Below, one piece after another: positions 41,284 through 52,589 of a stretch of DNA of 64,000 nt. The first letter of the stretch is position 1; each line of letters starts with the position of its first letter. The translations under genes and the position numbers were made by a program. The DNA lies in the NCBI RefSeq assembly GCF_964019385.1, contig NC_088646.1:9505580-9569579 (forward strand), read 5' to 3'. The DNA is from Sycon ciliatum. Lineage: Eukaryota; Porifera; Calcarea; Leucosolenida; Sycettidae. The notes under the pieces were generated by a model that saw nothing but the letters and a program-made list of their open reading frames with translations, did no database searches and had not been told where the DNA came from.

Positions 41284-44179
41284 TCAAGTTGAGAGAATGT
41301 GTATCTTCTGGCCATTGTAGTCTGGCACAAAGACTTGGTATGGATGCTGTTCGCTATCGATGGAGGCGATGGCCAACTGCCCAACAGTTCCGTCCACGTT
41401 CAGTATTACCTCCCTGTCATACTTCCAGTCTTCTGCGGTAGGACTGAACAGGTACACATTGCCACCATCATCACCGGACATCACAAACGACGGGCGAGCA
41501 GCTGCTGCCGATGCCGGTGAGGAGCGTGAGCAGCTGCCGTTCTCCAGAAGCTGGCCGTTCGGCAGGCACAGCGGGAATATGCTGCCTGGCGCGCCACGGC
41601 CGATGGACTCTTTGAGGGCGTGGTACCCAGTGCTAACTATGTGCATTGGCCACGGGACAGTGTCGTTCGTCAAGTCCGCCGGTATCTCGTAGAAGCGGAC
41701 CGAGCCGTTCTTTTCGTTGTTGACGGTCACGGCCAGATCTAGTCGTCCGTCTGCGTTGGCATCGACTGTGTGCAGAGCAAATGGCGCGTCAAGGGTATCT
41801 ATCTTCCTTGTGCGCAGTGAACTGGGTGACCAGTCAACATGGCCAGTGCTGCTATCAAACAGAGGCCACACCAGCTGTAACTCTTTACCAAAGTAGTTGG
41901 CACAGAGTAGGTACGGCGCCCGCTGTCCAGCTGCGTTGGTTATGTTCACCAGGATGAAGAACACATCCGGACCACCCTCAAGCAACGAGTGCTCCTGCCA
42001 GATGGAGTCCAGCGGATTTGACTCCGGCTGCTCAAGCCAGAGCAGCTCGGCCTTCGTTGACCCTACAGCAGCGAGCAGAACATCCGGAAAAGCAATTGTG
42101 TTAGATGTACCCATACACTGCGCATTTACAGTAATACTGCGACCATTCATTACACATATCTTTTTCTCACGATGCCATGAAGGGGACAACCAGTGACACA
42201 GCCAGGCCATCGGACTTCTTGTCTCGGAAGTAAGTGTAAAACAAGGCCCCGGAAGCCGCAGAACCTCTCCATAAGTTTCTCCCAAGTCTTCAAAGCTATT
42301 TTGGTTGATAAGCATATGGCAACATCCGGACCTAAGCATAAGGCCACCCTTTCTTTTTTCGTTGTTTAACGTCCGCGCCCGCGTACCTTTTTGCCTCCGA
42401 CCGGAAAAAAAACAAGAAAGTAGTAGTACCAATATTGCCAATAATATGCGAAGTTGTAAATACATGATTGTGTAGTTTCACAGTGTGCCGATCATGACCT
42501 TAAACTTATAATCTTGCCTCCCGGGCATGCCTTTGTCTTGTGTTCTTTTTCTTTTTTTGTTGGCTTTTAAATATCGTACGGTGTGTGTCCTAGTAAAAAA
42601 TTCAGATGTAATGAATTCATGACATGCTAACTCCATGCTATGTACCTGTTTTGTTGGATTCATCAGGCATGTGCTCCAATGTACCATCAAAGAGTGTTGT
42701 TCTATGCCTGCAAGTGCCGTTTGACCCAGAAATATTGTATATAAATATTATCACATGCTTTACTGGTCAAAATGTTTGATTGGGGTTTCCAGTTTTTGGA
42801 ATGGGCTTTTGTTTTTTTTCCGCCCTCCCGCGTACCTTTTCGCGAAAAAAAGGACGTTAAACAATGAATTAACAAAGGGTGGCCTGAAGGCTCACCTAGA
42901 AGAGGTTTGTCCGCCCTTGCTGTAAGAATGTCCATACGACCATCGCCATTCATATCGTGCCATATGATCTTGTGATAGAACCAACTGCTGGACGTTGATG
43001 TTATGACATGTGGTCCGGTGATGGGATTAGCGCCAAGGTCGAACAACGATACCGAGCCTTTGGTCTTGCCCGGCACTAAGAATCCTGTTGAAGCACTGGC
43101 TATGTCGGATCCCGGGAATACACCTTCTGCACAACGCAACGACATGGTACGCAAAGCAAAACATTCACAAGGCTGAGGGAGTTGAAATGGGAAGAGTCTG
43201 AAGAAAAAAATTGAATCATCACGGTCACCACGCTCTCGCTTACTATGATGGCCAAACGGTGCTCTGCCACTAAGCTATCGTGCACTAGTAGCAGCAATTC
43301 CAGCAGCACATATCATTACATGGGAAAGTATGCCGGCAGTGGATTCATCTATTACATGTGGTAATCTGACACTAATCTCTATCACAGGCCGCTGGTGATG
43401 ACTTCCCGAAGGCATGCACCCAATCTTTAATAGTGAGCCGCCTTTTGGACATCAACGGCAACGCAATCAGCAGTGCGAAGCCAAGGTTACTTCCCTGCAT
43501 TGCATGCAATCAGACCGCTCATACATGCTCATAGATTCAGATATCCTCACAACCTCTGGCAAATGAGGATCGATATAATACAGTGCTGGCAAGTGAAATC
43601 CGACCCCCTGAGCGGTGCGCTCACATCGCAAAGAATTATGTGAACCCACCGCTCAGTGGGTCGGATTTCAGTTGCCAGCACTGTAATTCTCATGGCCCAC
43701 TTTGATTTGCTAAGCAGCTATCCGAAATGGCAGACACTGCGGATGAGATTCAGTCTCTGCATGCTCGGCGACTCAGCGAAGCATGAGTACAAGGTCGACA
43801 TGTACTTCTGCTGCAGGTACATTCTCCGACTTGAGTACAAGAGTGCTACTGTACCTGGCACAAGGCGGAACTCGTTGGGCCACACGACTCTGTTGCTGAC
43901 TTCGGACAGCTGGATTTGCGATGTGCTCGAAAACAGCAGCTGTTGGATATTTCGCGCTATGTAGACGCCATCTTTAGCGAATGGATTGCCGCTGAACGAT
44001 GAAACCAATAGCGTCCAGTTGTGTCCAGTCTGACCTGCGTGGTATTCTCTTCCAAGGTAAAGGAAGGACGGGTTCTCAGCATTGAACGAGCCTAGCTCCT
44101 TGAACGGCGAACCAAGGATAGAAGTAACCGCCAGGGTCACCATTAGCAGCAGCACAAACTCTGCCACCCAAGTCTCCAT
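41284..44179 (-). CDS. Secreted FG-GAP/VCBS-repeat protein, three exons, complete
   Basis: Exons 43855-44179, 42896-43126 and 41284-42062 join in frame (both introns phase 1) to 1335 nt, 444 aa. The ATG at 44177-44179 starts a classic signal peptide (METWVAEFVLLLMVTLAVTS). The mature chain contains two calcium-loop motifs of the FG-GAP/VCBS beta-propeller type, DMNGDGRMD (166-174) and DANADGRLD (286-294), plus LLWLEQPE and a later FVMSGDDGGNVYLF blade-like segment, and several N-glycosylation sequons (NIT, NGS, NDT). There is no transmembrane segment near the C-terminus, which ends at IHILST, so secretion is expected. The frame can be extended upstream to a Met 52 codons earlier, but only METW gives a signal peptide. 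The long continuous ORF reaching 42465 includes intron sequence. The function is not known to me. A 103-bp MITE sits in intron 1. Confidence 0.82.
43581..43683. mobile_element. 103-bp mariner-type MITE with TA duplication
   Basis: Termini CAGTGCTGGCAAGTGAAATC and the inverse GATTTCAGTTGCCAGCACTG, flanked by TA. The middle is itself a long inverted repeat. Lies in an intron of the FG-GAP protein gene. Confidence 0.88.
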
Positions 44180-45136
44180 GTCGGCAAGGAGAGCGCAGTC
44201 CAGCGGTTTGAACCACAGCCGGAGAACAGTATCGCCTTCCTCTTTGCAGCGTCTTCGCTCAGTCTCAGGCAGATTGTGCAGCAGAAGTCGTTCAAACGGC
44301 CCCGGACAAGGTCGATTGTTGATTCGGGAGTGCAAATATGAAATGAATGAATTATTTCAGGAATGGCTGTCGGAAAACGGGACCTGGCTACCATCATCAT
44401 GTCCTTTGCTATCCCTGTGATGACCATGATCACGGGATCCACCACAAAGTCGAAGGTAACTGGTTAGAACTAATCCAGCCATAGGCATAGCATGCTGTAA
44501 CTACTTCGCGGCCTACAACAAGTACAAGGCTACAAGTACAAGTACAACGATAACACTAACACTGACAACAGGTCAGAAGGTCAAATCGAAGTCAGAACTT
44601 TACTTGGTCTGATCATCCGATCGGATAAAACCCTGGAAGGCTGGCGATGGCCCATGATGCTGGCCTTCACCGACCACCCACATGATGCATGGGACATCGG
44701 TAGGTCACGAGTCTGTATGGCACACTTCGACCTCTGTATGGCACACTTCGACCTCCACTGCCCATCCACCCTCATCTGGTCCACAGCCGGCCCTGGCCCC
44801 TGCGGGTCTGGTCGGTTTGAATGTCACTCAGTGTCCTTGGCTCATTATCATGTCTTTCTCCACCTCTGAAGCATTGTCTGCAAGCCCGGCCTAGTTCGGC
44901 ACAACCCCTACAGAGCAAGCACAAGAGAAACCACGGCTGCACAATCGATCGAATAGCGCCTCGTATCATGCCTCATTTGATCTGGGCTCACGGTTCTGGG
45001 CCTCATGTACTCCAGTCTGGCAGCTGCACGGAAACGGTCATTTTTGGCACTAAAAAGGTCCTAGCCCTGATGTGGGCAGGAAGTGAACTCGCTCCACCTG
45101 CACATGGGCTGCACACATGACTCTGACCGGCGGGTA
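44180..45136. other. Intergenic, no gene recognised
   Basis: Upstream flank of the FG-GAP protein gene. A perfect 21-bp direct duplication (CTGTATGGCACACTTCGACC at 44713 and 44734) is the only structure seen. Confidence 0.4.
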
Positions 45137-45348
45137 CTGTAAATATACAAAATTTCGGCGCTGCAAAATTTCGGCACTTAACGAATTTTGACATTTCGGC
45201 GGCGATTTATTTTCGGCGTGGGGTAGAGGCGCTAGTATAGTGCGACAGATGCTGTGAAAAATTTCATCGGCGTTTTAATTTAGGCGTTTTGGGTCGGTGC
45301 CGAATATAGCCGAAATTAAATAGCTGCCGAAAATTTGTATATTTACAG
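45137..45348. mobile_element. 212-bp MITE with TA target duplication
   Basis: Termini CTGTAAATATACAAA and TTTGTATATTTACAG, flanked by TA, with subterminal repeats of TTTCGGC/GCCGAAA. Non-coding. Confidence 0.85.
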
Positions 45349-45893
45349 TATACAGTCATGCACCATACACTCCTACCACCTTGAACCAGTAGTGATCAGC
45401 GCCTGCTGGTGACCTTAGTACAAATAAATAGTATTCTAACATGATTGTAACCTGCTATGCTATGCATCTGTGCGTTTGCTTTGCCGGTCTGCCTGGATTC
45501 AGACTTCAGTGCAGAAAGACTGGACTGGTGCGCAGAGTGGAGAGGGGAGCATTGCTCAGAATCACGGGCTAAGGCTCAGCATTCACAGCAACAACAGTCA
45601 AGAAGCAAAGCCTCAGAATCACAAGCCGAACACCAATACATGAGGTACACGACATTGTACAATTACGACAAGGGTATATAATAATTATTATATAATAATA
45701 TGGGGAGGTAGTGTAAGAGGCACTGAATTAGTCCCACTGTGTATTTCTCAACCAACACTATGCTAGACTGAAGTTGGAATGTTAGCCTTGAGAGCTTTCA
45801 GCGCACGTGCACACGCTTGTTCAGGAACTGTACGTGTGCGTGGATGTGTGGTTGGCAAATATCATTGTGATCTAAGTCACCCGGTGCACGATT

Positions 45894-46862
45894 TCACTCC
45901 GAGACTTCTTGGTTTTCTTCCCACTCCTTCCAGATGGCAATTTTCCGACGGCCCGCCGAGTCTTGCATGGCGCGCGGCATTGCTTGCGTACTGTGCTGCA
46001 TCACACACCCACCGTCGCTGTCAATGGCGATGACGCCACCGGAACCAGCGGCCATCGCGCTCATCTCCCTCTCGCACGCATCCTGCAGCGACAAGCCCGC
46101 ATAGTCCATGGCCGCGCAGATACGACCGCATGTGTTGTGGTAGAGGAACACCTCACCCTTGCCTGTTCCACACACCCCGGCGCTCGATCCAGCATAGCAG
46201 CCACCGCCTATGATGGGGGAATCCCCAACTCTGCCACGCATCTTGTCGATTGTGCCTCCAGTAGAAACAGCACAGGCGATATTGCCCTGCTTATCTTTAG
46301 CAACGGCACCGACAGTGCCACGGCAGTGCTCGTTAACATCTGCTCCGTCCTGCCCCGACGCCGTTTTCTTGGCTTCGCGAACTGCCTGCCATGCTTTGAA
46401 TCGCCGCTCAGTGTGGAAATACTGGTGAGTCTCTGTCCTGAGTCCATGCTTAATAGCGAACTCCTCAGCCGATGGACTTGTAACGAGTGCGTGTGGGGTG
46501 TTGCTCATGATCTTCTCGGCCGCCAGGATAGGATTTCGGATTCTCGACAGTCCCACACACGCACCGCAGTGGCCACGGTTATCCATAACTTGGGCGTCCA
46601 TCTCAAACAGGCCGTCCTCATTGAACAATGATCCGTGACCAGCATTGAACAGATCACAGTCTTCCAGAGCCATGACTGTTTCAATGACGGCCTGCGTGGC
46701 TATGTTCAGATGAGCATAGGGAGAGAACGAGGGCGGCGAGCGCTCGGAGAGAACACTCGCACCACGATCCAGACAGGCCGCTAACGCATCTTTGTACTCC
46801 TTGCGATCTTCGTCAAGACTCACGTTTTCAGCACCACCGTGAAGCGCCAACGTCCAAGACAT
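45894..46862 (-). CDS. ASRGL1: Isoaspartyl peptidase/L-asparaginase (ASRGL1-like), copy 1
   Basis: A single-exon ORF of 322 codons starting MSWTLALHGGAENVS, the canonical N-terminus of the plant/animal-type asparaginase family of Ntn hydrolases. These clear beta-isoaspartyl peptides and hydrolyse L-asparagine after self-cleavage in front of a catalytic threonine. The predicted nucleophile is T183 in RGTVGAVA, followed by the substrate-binding RVGDSP (211-216) and GTGKGE (232-237). All key positions are present and the length is close to human ASRGL1 (308 aa), so activity is plausible. No signal peptide. Intronless, like its paralogue at 52590-53606, in contrast to the intron-rich neighbouring genes. 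Stop at 45894-45896. Confidence 0.93.
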   Translation of the reverse strand: MSWTLALHGGAENVSLDEDRKEYKDALAACLDRGASVLSERSPPSFSPYAHLNIATQAVIETVMALEDCDLFNAGHGSLFNEDGLFEMDAQVMDNRGHCGACVGLSRIRNPILAAEKIMSNTPHALVTSPSAEEFAIKHGLRTETHQYFHTERRFKAWQAVREAKKTASGQDGADVNEHCRGTVGAVAKDKQGNIACAVSTGGTIDKMRGRVGDSPIIGGGCYAGSSAGVCGTGKGEVFLYHNTCGRICAAMDYAGLSLQDACEREMSAMAAGSGGVIAIDSDGGCVMQHSTQAMPRAMQDSAGRRKIAIWKEWEENQEVSE

Positions 46863-48036
46863 TTTGCCAATAGCAGCTTATGTCTTGCTTGATAAATTCT
46901 ACTAAATCCTACTGAAAAGGTGTTTTATTGAACGCACAAACCAATGATGATAATGAATAATATCCTAGCAATACCGGTGGTAGTAGTCAAGATTGATACA
47001 TTGATTTGAAATTGAGGTAAGTAATCTGCATAGAGTAAAGAATGGAGACAGTCAGAAAAATAAAAGCCTACAGTTGCGGCTGGCCTGCATAGGCAAAAAT
47101 GGCACTCGTTCCGACGGAAACCGTGATATTTTCGTGGATGAAGAGCAGGGAGTCGAGTCGTAGTCGGAGATTTATGATCGAGTCCGACTCCCTGGCCTGG
47201 CCGCCTGGTAGATCTACTATTGTACTAATACGTGGTGAAGATCGAGGCGCGAGCGACTGAAGACATGTCAAGTGACATTATTTTCATGTACATGTAGTCC
47301 TTCGCCAGTCTTCGGCTTCCAGGCTATGTTACGACGCGACGTGAATACATGAGAGAAAGTGACCGTGACACTGACTGAGTGATTGCATGCTAAGCGTATC
47401 GTAATGTGCGTAGATCTACAAAAATCTACTGAAATATGCAATGGCGCGGCCATGGCAATGCACCACCGTTACTCGTGTAGATCTACATGAGTACAAAGTA
47501 CAATGTCAATGACATGACATTGACATCGTCATTAGCATTGCGGCGTGACCTGAAGTGAAAGACAAAAATGATTGCCCTCCAACTCCCTTCAGTGTTCCTC
47601 CCTATCCGTCGCCAATCTGAGCCTTGGTTGATCAGATGGATCCTCCAAATGCCCGGCTACATGTAGGTCTACCCGGTCACTGCTCCGAGCTGCTGCTGCT
47701 AAACTTTCGTACAGGCACAAAGAAATTGATTGAGTGAACACTAAGCAGTAGTGAACAGACTGGAGTAAGACTAAGAAGTAAGAGTAAGACTAATCCTGTA
47801 ATACGGGTAGTATAGTAAGAGGGAACACCTCATCCTGTGCTCTTCAACTGTAGAGAGCTGCTGCTGCTGCTACACCGGCATGTACACCGTCACTGCTCAG
47901 TGCTGCTGCTGACCCGGTCTGTAGGTACTACTGAGCTCTCCAGCTCTCGACCTTTGTGGCCTGGCTGTCCACAGGCTGTTGTGGTTTGACACATGCTTGC
48001 AGACACTTCCTTCAACTAACGACTACGCTACCTTCT
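46863..48036. other. Intergenic between the two ASRGL1-like genes, no gene recognised
   Basis: Only short ORFs. Contains one palindromic MITE (47146-47194). No other structure seen. Confidence 0.4.
47146..47194. mobile_element. 49-bp palindromic CAGGGAGT MITE
   Basis: CAGGGAGTCGAGTCG...CGAGTCCGACTCCCTG with a looser centre than other copies. Flanks do not match, so the target duplication is lost or absent. Confidence 0.6.
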
Positions 48037-48406
48037 TTGTTGGTTGACAGCATGTTACAGGGCGGAGGACCACTGTGTTTCAAGCGGCCAGTGCTCCTTA
48101 CCACAACCATCTACGGTTGGCAGAGCCCTGCCAAGGCTGCCATTAACGAGCGAAGACAACCCGACTGACAGTGCAATAACAAACAAAAAAACAAGAAGAC
48201 TCAAACAACTCCCTAGTAAAAGGAGGGTCAGAACCAGGGCTAACACCCATACGGTTCAAATGGTGGCAAGACCGGGGCTCTGCCAACGGTGGATAGTTGT
48301 AGTAAGGGGTACTGTTTCCGAACACATTTTTTTGTGGTGCGACGTTAAATAAACTTCTACAACAACACAGTGGTCCTCCGCCTTGTAACATGCTGTCAAC
48401 CAACAA
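48037..48406. mobile_element. Element with about 43-bp terminal inverted repeats
   Basis: TTGTTGGTTGACAGCATGTT followed by ACAGGGCGGAGGACCACTG on the left is mirrored at 48364-48406 with one mismatch. The interior 280 bp is non-coding. The terminal CCAACAACATGTT...CAACAAAACAAGGT motif recurs at 55283, so the family is dispersed. Confidence 0.8.
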
Positions 48407-49319
48407 CATGTTTTCAACAAAACAAGGTATATTTAATGCCATTCCCTCAACTTCCAGCAGTTCGTATTCATTGAAGTACATGTATGGCCATAATGGGGCG
48501 GCTCCTAGAAGGTTAAGGAACGAAATGTGACGTGTAGGTGTGTGAACCTCTCGCACTGGCCCATCATCTTTGGCAATTCCTTCCCCATACTGGTCCATAG
48601 CCATGCAACCATTACTTTCCAGCGGCGAGGTAAAAATGGTTCTCCTCCGAATCACCATGACTCGCGTACACCGTGACCGATGTTGGAGCGAGTGGCTTTT
48701 TGCCCTACGAATGTAGTGCCAAGCGCTCGAGCCGGCCCAGAAGCTGGGTGTATGTGTGTGTGCGCACGCACGGCTGCTGTCGTGCCATGCTGTTGTTCAG
48801 CCAGCATGGGGCCTTTTAGTAGCGTGTCCAAAATGGCAAGAAGACGTGTACGTAAGACAGAGAAAGTGTTTTAACTCTGCGTTACATGACCAGTGAAACT
48901 AAGAGTTACTTCAGTATAGTACCCTGGGTATAATATCGTGACCTTTCTTTTTGGCTTGGATATAAAGCACCTTTCCAGACCCTGGCCTGGGCATCCTTTT
49001 CCAGACCCTTGCCCTCGGATATACAATGTACAGGAACAATTCCTGAGAATGAAGTCGAAGACACCACTGCAGCTGTACTTATGGTTGATAAATATGGTGG
49101 CGAAGACACACCTGGCAATATGGCGGTAAACACACGCCTGCCCACACACGCTCTCTAGGCTGCAAAGTTCTGTCACAGAGCTCTCCTTCTCACCACCACC
49201 ACCATCAGTTCGCGCCTGCGGGCGCCTGGGCGATGCATGGCTGGCGGTATCCGGCATAGCAGGCTGGTACATCAAGTAGCGCATGGCACATAGATGATGA
49301 CACAGCAACGACATAGCTC

Positions 49320-49363
49320 GATTGCGACGTACGTTTCGTCCCCGCTGGACTCATCAGGCAATC
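49320..49363 (-). ncRNA. Type-I hammerhead ribozyme, satellite copy 1
   Basis: Minus strand, in order: stem I GATTGC, core CTGATGA, stem II GTCC, loop AGCGG, stem II GGAC, core GAAA, minimal self-complementary stem III region CGTACG, then TC and stem I GCAATC. Cleavage is expected after GTC. All conserved core bases are present and both stems pair perfectly. The very short stem III with its ACGTACGT palindrome suggests action as a dimer. Confidence 0.93.
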
Positions 49364-49674
49364 TTCTTCTTGGATGTCTTCATACGGAGCTTGACTCGTG
49401 AGAATGAAGTCGAAGACACCACTGCAGCTGTACTTATGGTTGATAAATATGGTGGCGAAGACACACCTGGCAATATGGCGGTAAACACACGCCTGCCCAC
49501 ACACGCTCTCTAGGCTGCAAAGTTCTGGCACAGAGCTCTCCTTCTCACCACCACCACCATCAGTTCGCGCCTGCGGGCGCCTGGGCGATGCATGGCTGGC
49601 GGTATCCGGCATAGCAGGCTGGTACATCAAGTAGCGCATGGCACATAGATGATGACACAGCAACGACATAGCTC

Positions 49675-49718
49675 GATTGCGACGTACGTTTCGTCCCCGC
49701 TGGACTCATCAGGAAATC
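49675..49718 (-). ncRNA. Type-I hammerhead ribozyme, satellite copy 2
   Basis: As copy 1, but stem I reads GATTTC, giving one internal mismatch next to the core. Probably weakened. Confidence 0.88.
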
Positions 49719-50029
49719 TTCTTCTTGGATGTCTTCATACGGAGCTTGACTCGTGAGAATGAAGTCGAAGACACCACTGCAGCTGTACTTATGGTTGATA
49801 AATATGGTGGCGAAGACACACCTGGCAATATGGCGGTAAACACACGCCTGCCCACACACGCTCTCTAGGCTGCAAAGTTCTGGCACAGAGCTCTCCTTCT
49901 CACCACCACCACCATCAGTTCGCGCCTGCGGGCGCCTGGGCGATGCATGGCTGGCGGTATCCGGCATAGCAGGCTGGTACATCAGGTAGCGCATGGCACA
50001 TAGATGATGACACAGCAACGACATAGCTC

Positions 50030-50073
50030 GATTGCGACGTACGTTTCGTCCCCGCTGGACTCATCAGGCAATC
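50030..50073 (-). ncRNA. Type-I hammerhead ribozyme, satellite copy 3
   Basis: Identical to copy 1 across all 44 positions. Confidence 0.93.
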
Positions 50074-50384
50074 TTCTTCTTGGATGTCTTCATACGGAGC
50101 TTGACTCGTGAGAATTAAGTCGAAGACACCACTGCAGCTGTACTTATGGTTGATAAATATGGTGGCGAAGACACACCTGGCAATATGGCGGTAAACACAC
50201 GCCTGCCCACACACGCTCTCTAGGCTGCAAAGTTCTGTCACAGAGCTCTCCTTCTCACCACCACCACCATCAGTTCGCGCCTGCGGGCGCCTGGGCGATG
50301 CATGGCTGGCGGTATCCGGCATAGCAGGCTGGTACATCAAGTAGCGCATGGCACATAGATGATGACACAGCAACGACATAGCTC

Positions 50385-50428
50385 GATTGCGACGTACGTT
50401 TCGTCCCCGCTGGACTCATCAGGCAATC
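50385..50428 (-). ncRNA. Type-I hammerhead ribozyme, satellite copy 4
   Basis: Identical to copy 1 across all 44 positions. Confidence 0.93.
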
Positions 50429-50666
50429 TTCTTCTTGGATGTCTTCATACGGAGCTTGACTCGTGAGAATGAAGTCGAAGACACCACTGCAGCTGTACTT
50501 ATGGTTGATAAATATGGTGGCGAAGACACACCTGGCAATATGGCGGTAAACACACGCCTGCCCACACACGCTCTCTAGGCTGCAAAGTTCTGGCACAGAG
50601 CTCTCCTTCTCACCACCACCACCATCAGTTATGCTATGCCGGATACCGCCATGCCGGATATGCCGC

Positions 50667-51064
50667 TGCTATGCCGGATACCGCCAGCCATGCATCGCCC
50701 AGGCGCCAGGCGCGAACTGATGGTGGCGGTGGTGAGAAGGAGAGCTCTGTGCCAGAACTTTGCAGCCTAGAGAGCGTGTGTGGGCAGGCGTGTGTTTACC
50801 GCCATATTGCCAGGTGTGTCTTCGCCACCATATTTATCAACCATAAGTACAGCTGCAGTGGTGTCTTCGACTTCATTCTCACGAGTCAAGCTCCGTATGA
50901 AGACATCCAAGAAGAATATTGCCTGATGAGTCCAGCGGGGACGAAACGTACGTCGCAATCGAGCTATGTCGTTGCTGTGTCATCATCTATGTGCCATGCG
51001 CTACTTGATGTACCAGCCTGCTATGCCGGATACCGCCAGCCATGCATCGCCCAGGCGCCCGCAG
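50667..51064 (+). repeat. Inverted copy of the 355-bp satellite
   Basis: About 1.1 units in the opposite orientation, after a junction of short ATGCCGGATA repeats (50635-50690). Together with the direct array it makes a long inverted repeat, so a read-through transcript would fold into a long duplex. Confidence 0.92.
50917..50960 (+). ncRNA. Type-I hammerhead ribozyme, inverted satellite copy
   Basis: Same core and stem II as the minus-strand copies. Only the outermost stem I base differs (TATTGC for GATTGC), leaving five pairs. Confidence 0.9.
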
Positions 51065-51699
51065 TACAGATAATTATCTATGTCCCATGGCGAGGAGGTG
51101 CGCTATGCCGTTTCACGGTATGTGGTAATTACTAGTAGTCTGGAAATTCACAATCGATCCCTTGATACCTAAGATTCTTTATCATAATTATGCCCAAGTC
51201 CCTTTCTAGTGTGGCTCTCTATACAATGTATGTTATTCTCGACCAGACCTCTCCTGGAAAGACGACGAATCCTGATGTACTGTCGTATCCATCGTATTCG
51301 ACTTTAAAAATACCCCGCATTTTAAACACTTGAATTTGACTGGTTTCGACAGGATAGCTCCACCAGGAACCAACTCTCCCTTCCTCTAGCCCACTCTTCT
51401 GCATTGCAATGGCTATTCGCAGTGGCTGCTTCTTTTTCTTTTCCTGTTCTTTTCGGACTTCTTACTCTTTCCTGGCTTGCTAGCTGTGGTTGGCTATAAA
51501 CCCTGCAATCACCACGCAACGTGGTCATTGGCTACCCCATGTACATGTATGTACATGTATTGCTTGGAATAAACGTTATAAAACTAAACTAATTGTTGTC
51601 CCCGGCACGGGCTTGCGAATTACATAGTTTGGAGGCAACAACGTTGTGAATGGCCAACGGTCCTCAACGTTTGTTCAGCACCTCCATGAGCGACACGCT

Positions 51700-52010
51700 G
51701 CTATCTGGTGTTCACGAGGTGTTTGTCGCGCTGGAAACGGAGCATCTCTGTAAGTTTGTATCCCTGATGATGTTTGTGCCTGGAGAGCACTATATAAGTG
51801 GTGCTCTTCAGGCAAAATCTTCCTCAGCCTACTCAAGCTCAACTGATGAGGGGTGAATTCCCCGAAACACTGTGTATTGATCAGGGAGTGGTGCTTTCTT
51901 GCAGGTTTGCCGAGTGGAAGGTTCCATGGACTTCTCGTGTGTTCTGGATGGCAGTCGTGAGTCAGTCAATTGAGATTCAAGTCGGCAGGAATAGCGCCAG
52001 CTCCCACGTA
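51700..52010 (+). mobile_element. Dispersed hammerhead-bearing repeat (Penelope-like terminal repeat?), copy A
   Basis: Homologous in inverted orientation to 58930-59220 and partly to 24140-24300. Shared blocks include GTTTGTCGCGCTGGAAACGG, the ribozyme, GGGAGTGGTGCTTTCTTGCA and GCCGAGTGGAAGGTTCCATG. Penelope-like elements carry hammerheads of this kind in their terminal repeats (family knowledge), but no GIY-YIG or Penelope RT was found next to it. Just to the left (51540-51640), ACATGTATGTACATGTAT and GGAATAAACG are of unknown meaning. Confidence 0.7.
51837..51882 (+). ncRNA. Type-I hammerhead ribozyme in dispersed repeat, copy A
   Basis: Stem I GCTCAA, core CTGATGA, stem II GGGG with loop TGAATT and CCCC, core GAAA, minimal stem III CACTGTG (self-complementary), TA cleavage site, stem I TTGATC (one mismatch to GCTCAA). 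Confidence 0.85.
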
Positions 52011-52243
52011 GGGAGCAACACAGAATTCCCCAAGTATCGCCGAAGTCGCACCAACCTCTCCTTCACAAAACTAAACTAAAACTAAACTTAACTAGTGACT
52101 TACTTTCACATACTCAGTAGCACTCCGGCGTCACGGTACGCGTACCAGTAATTCTAAAGGATGTGCGCCAGAGTGACTTTCTTTTTTAGATAATTGAACA
52201 GATGTTGACATAGCTCCTTTAGCATGACACTAGTAGTAGGTAG

Positions 52244-52312
52244 GTACTCGAAGTAGGTAGGTAGGTAGGTAGGTAAGTAGGTAGGTAGGTAGGTAGGTAG
52301 GTAGGTAAATGA
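52244..52312. repeat. (GTAG)n microsatellite
   Basis: About 14 GTAG/TAGG tetranucleotides with one AAGT interruption. Confidence 0.95.
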
Positions 52313-52589
52313 GATGGTGAGCACTCTCTTGTATTCTCTTTGCAACTGTAGATATCTTACATTGTTAAAAAGAAAAAGATACAGATAGATTATAGTATTC
52401 ATAGAAGGGATATCAATATAATGGCATTGAAGTGATAGCGTTGGCACGATGAAGAGAACGCACACCACGTTTCCACTGATTCCGTCTTTCTGGAAACGTT
52501 GAATTCCGATTTCTCTAAGCTATCCGCATGGAGGCCGGCCCGGAATTCAGCCAAGTGTTTGCTGCATATAGTACATACTGACTCTTTAG

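Larger units (their letters stand above)
49044..50631 (-). repeat. 355-bp tandem satellite, each full unit with a hammerhead ribozyme
   Basis: About 4.5 direct units with an exact 355-bp period; unit-to-unit identity is very high (scattered single substitutions). The ribozymes fall at 49320, 49675, 50030 and 50385, on the minus strand. Overlapping ORFs of up to 154 codons occur in each unit, but they repeat with the period and I see no protein family in them. The left edge begins in mid-unit. Small tandem non-coding repeats with type-I hammerheads match retrozymes, non-autonomous retroelements whose RNAs are cut and circularised (family knowledge); that this one is transcribed is inference. 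Confidence 0.93.

Noticed and set aside
42063-42465. N-terminal part of the long minus ORF of the FG-GAP protein
   Set aside because: It lies upstream of a good splice acceptor (42063) and does not match the protein; the spliced upstream exons supply the real N-terminus.
42357-42866. MITE with TTGTTTAACGTCC inverted ends in intron 2 of the FG-GAP gene
   Set aside because: Only 13 bp of inverted repeat and no clear target duplication; direct repeats of CCGCGTACCTTTT complicate it. Too weak to list.
48871-51135. Series of 154-codon ORFs as a gene family
   Set aside because: They repeat with the 355-bp satellite period, overlap the ribozyme, and no protein motif is recognisable.
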